The notes beneath the pieces are model-generated. The model was given only the letters and a program-made list of their open reading frames with translations. It ran no database searches and was not told where the DNA came from. A program made the position numbers and the translations under genes. Below are positions 58,601 through 64,000 of a stretch of 64,000 bases of DNA, piece by piece. This DNA is from Liolophura sinensis (taxonomy: Eukaryota > Mollusca > Polyplacophora > Chitonida > Chitonidae): NCBI RefSeq assembly GCF_032854445.1, contig NC_088295.1, positions 4,776,501 through 4,840,500 on the forward strand. Reading direction: 5' to 3'. Each line of letters begins with the position of its first letter. Positions within the stretch are counted from its first letter, which is position 1.

Positions 58601-60090
58601 AATCTGTATACACTAATGTTCTAGTCACCGGCTGTTTGTGGTAGTGTTTCAGGTACATGTTATATTTTGTACAGGTGTAAAAGATTACCTTTGTGAATGG
58701 AAACAGTTGTTTCTGTGCCTAGCAGATACAGGATTCAACCCATTGATTCACAGCTGGATTTTAAGCAGAATGTTTTCTTTTCTACATAATTTATCAAATA
58801 AAAGTTTAAATAAAGGCTTTGCAAAGGTTTTTTATGGCTGGTTTGTATTCTCTTAACATTCCATCGCGTCTCTACTTTTCCTTGCAGCTCCCCTCGTAGG
58901 AAGAAGCGGACACCCTCTCCCAAACCTACCAAAGTCCACATTGGTCGCTTGACAAGAAATGTCAACAAAGATCACATAGCTGAGATTTTCTCTGTATATG
59001 GTACAGTCAAGCACATCACCATGCCTCCTAACAGAAACCATCCAAACTTCTCCCGTGGGGACGCCTACATTGAATACGAGACCCACGAGGAAACAGAGAA
59101 AGCCATTAAACACATGGATGGAGGTGTGTGATTATAAAGACAGTAATAAACACTGAATTTTGTGTCAAACTGTAAATTTTTGGATTCTTTGATGCACCTA
59201 TTCACTGAATTCCACAGATTTTGAGCCTTACTTATGAAGACCGTATTGAATGTTGTCATTTGCAAATTTTGGGTAATTTGTAGGCCAGATTGACGGACAG
59301 GAAGTAACCGCGGCTGCCGTCTTAGCTCCACGCCCTAACCGACCTCCCCCTCGCAGATCTCCCCCACGGCGCCCGCCCCCTCGGTGGAGGCCATCACCAC
59401 CACGCTATAACAGAGACCGCAGAAGGTAAGAAACCTCTTTTAGTCTGGTGTATGAGTAATCTGAAGGCAGTAAAAGGCTTCAAATGCAAAAATTGTTTTT
59501 GAATGGCAATACATGTATTATTGTTTTTGAAAGGCTAAAACTACATGTATTTTGATACTTCCAGTTAGATACGACAAGCTACTGCAGATTTTGCTGGAAT
59601 ATGACATGGTCTGAAGCATTGTTGACTAACACAAACATACATATAACTCCAAACAGATGAACTGTGGTTCAGATGTTTTATGTTTATCGAGAAGTAATTC
59701 AAGCATTCTTTGATAACTGATCTCGGTCATCCAAGGTACCCCTTAGACACTGAGTTACTGAAGATTTACGAAGTTTTACAACTGATTGACAAAGTTGTGT
59801 GAAAGTGGCCTGTCCTTTTCTGCTACTGTGATCTTCCTCCTCCTCCTCCTCTTGCCCATCGCCCTTCTACCCCACTCCGTCTGACACAATTGCCCTGCCC
59901 CAGTGTCTTACACCCCATTCCCCGGACCCAATGCGCTGTGTTATGACCCTTCTCCATCATTGTTGTGTTTCTACGTGACAGGTCACCTCCTCCGCGTAGG
60001 CGCTCAACTCCACAACGACGCAGAACAAGATCAAGGTCACCAGCTAAGCGAAGGCGATACAGTCGCTCTAGCTCAAGTTCGTCGCGGTAA
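55645..60090 (+). CDS. rnps1: RNPS1: RNA-binding protein with serine-rich domain 1
   Basis: A nuclear splicing activator, known in other animals as a peripheral exon-junction-complex/ASAP-complex protein that links splicing with nonsense-mediated decay. Pieces 55645-55646, 56831-56935, 58442-58588, 58888-59123, 59284-59425 and 59982-60090 join to 741 nt, or 246 residues plus stop. Every junction keeps frame with GT-AG introns. The order is a basic, Ser/Arg-rich start (MARSRSASKERKKTPG), a poly-Ser/Arg stretch to about residue 84, 'PSPKPTKVHIGRLTRNV', one RRM at about 101-178 (RNP2 VHIGRL, RNP1-like GDAYIEYE), the diagnostic 'KHMDGGQIDGQEVTAAAVLA', a Pro/Arg stretch and an RS tail ending SRSSSSSSR. 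The RRM and its flanks match my recollection of vertebrate RNPS1 closely. The protein is somewhat shorter than the vertebrate one, mainly in the N-terminal Ser region. The first piece (start codon) is the least certain. Confidence 0.93.
56712..56757 (+). mobile_element. SINE tail fragment in RNPS1 intron 1
   Basis: 'ttgactacatcttaaaacac' and 'caatcagattaataaataaa' match the SINE 3' end. Confidence 0.7.
56831..56935 (+). CDS. rnps1: RNPS1 coding exon 2 (basic, SR-rich N-terminus)
   Basis: Acceptor tatag at 56826-56830 and donor ag|gtgag. Phase 2 at both ends. Reads (M)ARSRSASKERKKTPG and then SERGRERKRKTSKSSSGSS. Confidence 0.85.
56950..57116. repeat. 32-bp minisatellite in RNPS1 intron 2, left part
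   Basis: About five copies of 'acaatttaagacaagatact'+'agagtagtacag', starting just after the exon 2 donor. The marker acaattt at 56958 and 56990 gives 32 bp. Same unit as at 57924-58182. Confidence 0.93.
57117..57923. mobile_element. Possible non-autonomous hAT-like element splitting the 32-bp array
   Basis: An 807-bp segment interrupts the 32-bp array. It starts 'cagggcctactccagcc' and ends 'ggcatc'-complement...'taggccctg'. The outer nine bases are perfect inverted repeats and the match continues imperfectly to about 17. CAGGG ends are typical of hAT transposons. No transposase frame is present and no clean 8-bp duplication was found; array bases seem lost at the junction. Confidence 0.45.
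57924..58182. repeat. 32-bp minisatellite in RNPS1 intron 2, right part
   Basis: About eight copies of the same unit as at 56950-57116 ('gacaatttaagacaagatac', 'tagagtagcaca'). Confidence 0.93.
58442..58588 (+). CDS. rnps1: RNPS1 coding exon 3 (poly-Ser/Arg)
   Basis: Acceptor tttag, donor ag|gtatgc, phase 2 at both ends. Encodes a run such as RSRSSSGSSSSSGSSS with interspersed Arg, ending SRSRSGARRKA. Confidence 0.92.
58888..59123 (+). CDS. rnps1: RNPS1 coding exon 4 (RRM, main part)
   Basis: Acceptor cttgcag, donor g|gtgtgtg, ending in phase 1. Encodes SPRRKKRTPSPKPTK, the RNP2 strand VHIGRL, RNP1-like GDAYIEYE and the end KHMDG. Confidence 0.95.
59284..59425 (+). CDS. rnps1: RNPS1 coding exon 5 (RRM end, Pro/Arg region)
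   Basis: Acceptor tttgtag, donor ag|gtaaga. Encodes GQIDGQEVTAAAVLAPRP and then RPPPRRSPPRRPPPRW up to YNRDRR. Confidence 0.95.
59832..59852. repeat. (TCC)n microsatellite in RNPS1 intron 5
   Basis: About six tcc steps in the last RNPS1 intron. Confidence 0.9.
59982..60090 (+). CDS. rnps1: RNPS1 last coding exon (RS tail)
   Basis: Acceptor gtgacag. Encodes SPPPRRRSTPQRRRTRSRSP and AKRRRYSRSSSSSSR, then TAA at 60088-60090. Confidence 0.93.
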
Positions 60091-60270
60091 TCGACCAGTA
60101 TTGTCCCGAAGTAGCGCAAAATCGATTTTGTGATCGTCTTCATGCTCTCTGAACCCTCTCATACGTCTGTTCTAAATGGTGGGAAAATTCCTGATGACAT
60201 TTTTTTTTATTGTAAATGGATCATTTTTAAAGCAACAATATAAACATGAAATAAATCATGTCTTATGTCC

Positions 60271-60276
60271 AATAAA
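60271..60276 (+). terminator. rnps1: Candidate RNPS1 polyadenylation signal
   Basis: AATAAA 180 bases after the stop; another AATAAA at 60250-60255. A T/G-rich stretch (cagtgggttttcttttattt) follows. Confidence 0.6.
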
Positions 60277-60309
60277 GCTACTCATAGTCCAAAGTACAGT
60301 GGGTTTTCT

Positions 60310-62038
60310 TTTATTTATAATTTGGATGTCTGAGAGTGGACAAAATTGTTCAGCATGAAATGTAATGGTAGAAGGATTTGCATCCAAACTCCAGCTCTCT
60401 TCCATCTGGTGCCACAACAAAATTGCCACCAGTTATTGCATGTGAAAACAGTGGAATGCTGCCAGGTTGCAGTATTAATAATATAGGTGGATTAGAATTT
60501 ATCTAATTCCTAAGCCAGCCCATGCTATGCAGTAAATTACAGTTACAGTCTGAAGCCGTCCTTTGTCGCAGAATTCACAAAGCAACCGTGGTGACAGAAG
60601 GCAGCCAAAACTGGGTGATCATCTAGCTTGAACACCGAAACCAAAGGTGGTAACTGACTTACACAGTGATTTCATTGTTTGGTAAGAGTCATTCGTTTCA
60701 TGAAATCGCCGTTTCAACGACTAAAATTGGACAAATTTTTTCTAAATATTAAGATTTTCCTTAATACATACGGGACGCATATGTATAGGTTTGTAAAACT
60801 ATATATCTCACTAATATATTAGCCACACTGATGTTGTCTTATATGGACCTCTCAAAGATGTTTTATTCATGCCATGACAAATTACATAGTTTTACCACTG
60901 TATTATCGTTTTTGTTAGCTTAAACCCAATAAGTAAGGTTAAATATACCCAATAAGTAAGTTTAAAGTGTAAATATACCCAATAAGTATTAAACTTAGGT
61001 TTAAGAATGCTGGAAATCCTGGAAGAATGCTGCAAATTTCTATATTTATATTGCCCTCATATATATTTTGTCAGCAGAGCTTGATCTATTGAGAGGCTCA
61101 AGGAAAATGTTATTTGTGAGGAAGGTAATTTCTCTGAACAAATACCACAGACAAAATATACCCAGTAATGTTCTGCGTACCCTTCTAAGTTTATTATTTT
61201 ACGCAGATAAATAAAACAACTCATTTAGCAGCTTTACCAGGTATTTTCTGATTGTTGCCATTAACAAATTTGCTTGAAAAAGTTAATCTTGTAGCTTGTA
61301 AAATTTAATCTGCTATAAATCTTTATCTTCTTTATCTTTAATTATTCTTTAATATTTTAAATAGGACAAAGAGTGTTATGCCTGACGCACTGTTGTTGTT
61401 TTCGTTGACAAGTGTCAGTACCGGAAAGATGGTACGATCGTGCGATGATAGCCTTATCTGACTTCCATGGAAGGGTGTAAGGGTGTGAGCTTTCTAGTGT
61501 ATATACCAGCAGTACAGTAGCTAGCAAGAACTACCCAATAGCTCAGATGGCAGAGAGCTGGACTGCGGACATACAGATCCGATTTCAAACCCCGATGAAT
61601 AAAGAAGCCTGTTTTCAAATAAAAGGTGTGAAATTAGTAAGTCACTTGAACACCTGTTGTTCGCCAACAAACCGGCGGGTACGTAAGATGAATGACTCGC
61701 CGCAAACAATGGAGCTAGTGTGTAAGTGGAGGAGCGAGTCGCCTATTGTGTACATTTCACGTTGTGATTAGTGTAAGGAACTCCCCAAGGAGTTTTTCAG
61801 TCAGCCCCTCATGAGTAATCTGCTTTATAGCCATGAAATATGCTTATGAATAGTACGCGTAAACTTATATCAAATCTGAGGTAAAAATAAAAGTGTTCAT
61901 CATGGAAGTAGAATATTCTATTCTACCACCATGTGTCCAATAACTGACTTGTGAGCTAAATACGATCTTTGAATGCAAACTGACAGAATCTATGAAGCTC
62001 ACGACTGGTTGGGCTTTTTCGTAAGTGATATGCACACG
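60310..62038. other. Intergenic region after RNPS1
   Basis: No gene supported. 'atacccaataagta' occurs three times at about 60925-60990. A tRNA-like SINE head may lie at 61535-61600 (caatagctcagatggcagag; gatttcaaacccc), but no tail follows. Confidence 0.45.
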
Positions 62039-62240
62039 GTGTCTGTATGTCCATGGTGTCTGTATGTCCATGGTGTCTGTATGTCCATGGTGTCTGTATG
62101 TCCATGGTGTCTGTATGTCCATGGTGTCTGTATGTCCATGGTGTCTGTATGTCCATGGTGTCTGTATGTCCATGGTGTCTGTATGTCCATGGTGTCTGTA
62201 TGTCCATGGTGTCTGGGAGTCCATGGTGTCTGGGTGTCCC
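62039..62240. repeat. 17-bp minisatellite, about 12 copies
   Basis: Near-perfect copies of 'tgtctgtatgtccatgg'; the last two are variants (tctgggagtccatgg, tctgggtgtcc). With a 17-bp unit every frame cycles through all three phases, and several stay open on both strands. Confidence 0.97.
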
Positions 62241-62555
62241 AGTGAAACCTGATAGTTGTTCAAGTGATGCAGAATAGGTATTCTGGTCAGGTGTTCAGGG
62301 TGTTAAAACTGACTGCTGCATTCAGTGGGATTTGAAATCAGGGCCTCTCTGTTCAGCTCTCACCTTGAGCTATTGCGAAGTTCTCGCAGTGATTTCATAA
62401 AACAAATGACTCTTAACCAAACAATGAAACTACTGTGCAAATAAGTACCAGGTAAGTCAGAATAGTGAATCTTGCCCTTGTGATGCACACCTAGCCTATG
62501 GTATACCTATAGCTTCAGTTGGCATACTCTATAAGCTGGAGTGTTTTAATTAATG
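62241..62555. other. Unique sequence
   Basis: Nothing recognised. Confidence 0.5.
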
Positions 62556-62650
62556 TGGTTAGTGTTTACGCCGTACTCAAGAATATTTCACTTATATCAC
62601 GGCGGCCAGAATTATGGTGGGAGGAAGCCGAGCAGAGCCCACGGTAACTG
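62556..62650 (-). mobile_element. SINE fragment (tail and start of body)
   Basis: Reverse-oriented 'gtgtttacgccgtactcaag', 'aatatttcacttatatcacg', 'gcggccagaattatggtggg'. Confidence 0.85.
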
Positions 62651-63055
62651 GAATGAAGTGTTTTTTTTTTAATCAGTAAAACTTTCTTGAGTGCAGCATT
62701 AAACCCTAAGTTAATTTGAACCCAGATGACTAAGTACAAGTTAAAGAATTGATAATGAGATTAATTTCAAATGAGCTCAGTGTATACCTGAGTGATAAAA
62801 GGCATCTGAACGTAGCTGGTTGGCTACTTTGAAAGTGATGACAGTGGCATTACGTTGGTACACATCACGTTACAGATACCTCTTTATCAGCAAAACTTGT
62901 GGTTCCAACACTGCATGGGTTACAATGCAGACAAGACTTGTTTAAAGCCATACTCTCTATTTTTTCCATAATTATATGATGCTGGTCACTTTCATCGTCA
63001 TGGTGGGGGAAACTGGAGTGCCGCAGGAAAACGCATCTTTGGCAAGTTACCGACT

Positions 63056-63378
63056 TGGAGTGAGTGCTTGGGGTTTAACGTCGTACTTAACAATTTTTCA
63101 GTCATATGACAACGAAGAAACACTCAGCACGCATGCAATGTACCGGCTTTCCACCGCTCTTTTATCTAGTGCTGCTTCAACTGAGACTTTTAAGCGAAGG
63201 CAAGTAAGCGCCCCGCCCGAGCCATTATACTGATGCGGGTCAGCCAGTCGTCACACTATCCCCTTAATGGTGAACACCAAACAAGGAAGTTACAACTTCC
63301 TATTTTCTAGTCTTAGGTGTGACTCATCATCTACCACTCCCGAAGCGGACGCTCCACTAACTGTGCTATCGGGACCTC
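63056..63378 (-). mobile_element. Another SINE type: tRNA-like head, related tail
   Basis: Read on the minus strand it begins with a tRNA-like head (cccgatagcacagttagtgg, agcgtccgcttcggg) and ends with 'gttaagtacgacgttaaacc'+'ccaagcactc'. The tail is recognisably related to the main SINE's 'gagtacggcgtaaaacacca'. The + strand frame at 62976-63233 partly overlaps it and is not a gene. Confidence 0.75.
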
Positions 63379-63542
63379 TCATTACTTACTTGGAAGTGCG
63401 GAAGACTTCAGACAGGTTGTCATATTAGTGAAGAGAAGTGGTGCTCAACAAAAGTGCAACGCCTCCTTGAGCAATGAACCATTTATTGTCAATAAAACTT
63501 TACCTTGTAGTTTAAGAGTAGCTCATTCTACTTACTGAGCCA

Positions 63543-63645
63543 ACCTGCGGATGGTCGTTGGTTTCCACCCACTATAATGCTGGCCGCCGTCGTATAAGTG
63601 AAATATTCTTGACTACAGTGTAAAACACCAATCAAATAAATATTC
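63543..63645 (+). mobile_element. 5'-truncated SINE with 9-bp target-site duplication
   Basis: Starts in the body (cctgcggatggtcgttggtt) and ends 'gtaaaacaccaatcaaataa'. Flanked by 'actgagcca' at 63534-63542 and 63646-63654. Confidence 0.85.
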
Positions 63646-63904
63646 ACTGAGCCACTGAAGTGTGTCTATTAGCCTCTCCAGAATGCCATGCCAAACACAC
63701 CCTTCCCAGTCAAAGTACGACCACATTTCAAGGTCTTTGAGATAAATAAAAGAGTGGTTTGCTTGTGCTCAAGGCCGCTTTCAACGGTATTTCAGCAAAG
63801 TCACGTCATGCGGTGGAAATTGCTTTCCAGAAATCCATGCTGTGCACAACACTACACCTAGTCACAATACACAGATATCAGGTTAACAGTGCCTGGCTCA
63901 TCTG

Positions 63905-64000
63905 ATTATTTATTTCATTTGTGTTTTACACCGTACTCAAGAATATTTCACTTATATGACCATATAAGGGCCATGTTTTTATGGTCAGCTCTGTGGTGGA
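63905..64000 (-). mobile_element. SINE copy cut by the window end
   Basis: Reverse tail 'attatttatttcatttgtgt' and 'tttacaccgtactcaagaat', followed by diverged body sequence running off the window. Confidence 0.75.

Noticed and set aside
58394-58644. Minus-strand Leu/Glu/Arg-rich frame and an Ala/Val-rich + frame opposite RNPS1 exon 3
   Set aside because: Shadows of the Ser/Arg codon repeats of RNPS1 in other frames.
62976-63233. 85-codon + frame beginning MMLVTFIVMVGETG
   Set aside because: Its second half lies in the reverse strand of a SINE and no domain is recognisable.

Overview
This window looks like nuclear DNA from a lophotrochozoan animal, probably a mollusc or brachiopod. The evidence is GT-AG introns, an animal peptide-receptor gene pair, an RNPS1-type splicing factor gene, and many copies of tRNA-headed SINEs that share a tail ending in a 'GTACGGCGTAAAACACCAATC'-like segment and an (AAAT)n end. 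I cannot name the species. A 200-N assembly gap lies at 4274-4473.

Only three genes can be supported, all on the + strand. Receptor A is represented by its last coding exon (1309-2119); its first exon lies before the window. Receptor B has a complete two-exon CDS (20686-21068 and 42460-43186, 369 aa) split by a 21.4-kb intron. A and B are tandem paralogues: both have a phase-2 intron inside the Arg codon of the E-R-Y motif, the same number of codons from that motif to NPxxY, and the same unusual S-Y-S-P motif in TM6. RNPS1 lies at 55645-60090 in six coding pieces (246 aa). Its start codon appears to be split by the first intron (AT|G).

Layout: 1-2119 intron and last exon of receptor A; 2120-20685 intergenic, dominated by tandem arrays (about 75-77, 41, 48, 58 and 33 bp units); 20686-43186 receptor B, whose intron holds SINEs and arrays of 21, 41, 47, 43, 22, 26, 39 and 58 bp units; 43187-55600 intergenic with 22, 42, 65, 62 and 16 bp arrays and several SINEs; 55600-60300 RNPS1, with a 32-bp array split by a possible hAT-like element in intron 2; 60300-64000 intergenic, with a 17-bp array and SINE copies.

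The most striking feature is the density of minisatellites: about 25 mostly unrelated arrays covering roughly a quarter of the window, several with visible higher-order structure. Nearly all the longer open reading frames outside the three genes are translations of these arrays. I found no convincing new multi-gene system. The points most worth following up are the receptor pair with its altered TM6 switch, the split start codon of RNPS1, the monomer-to-dimer evolution of the 37-40 kb array, and a tail-only SINE insertion with a clean target-site duplication.
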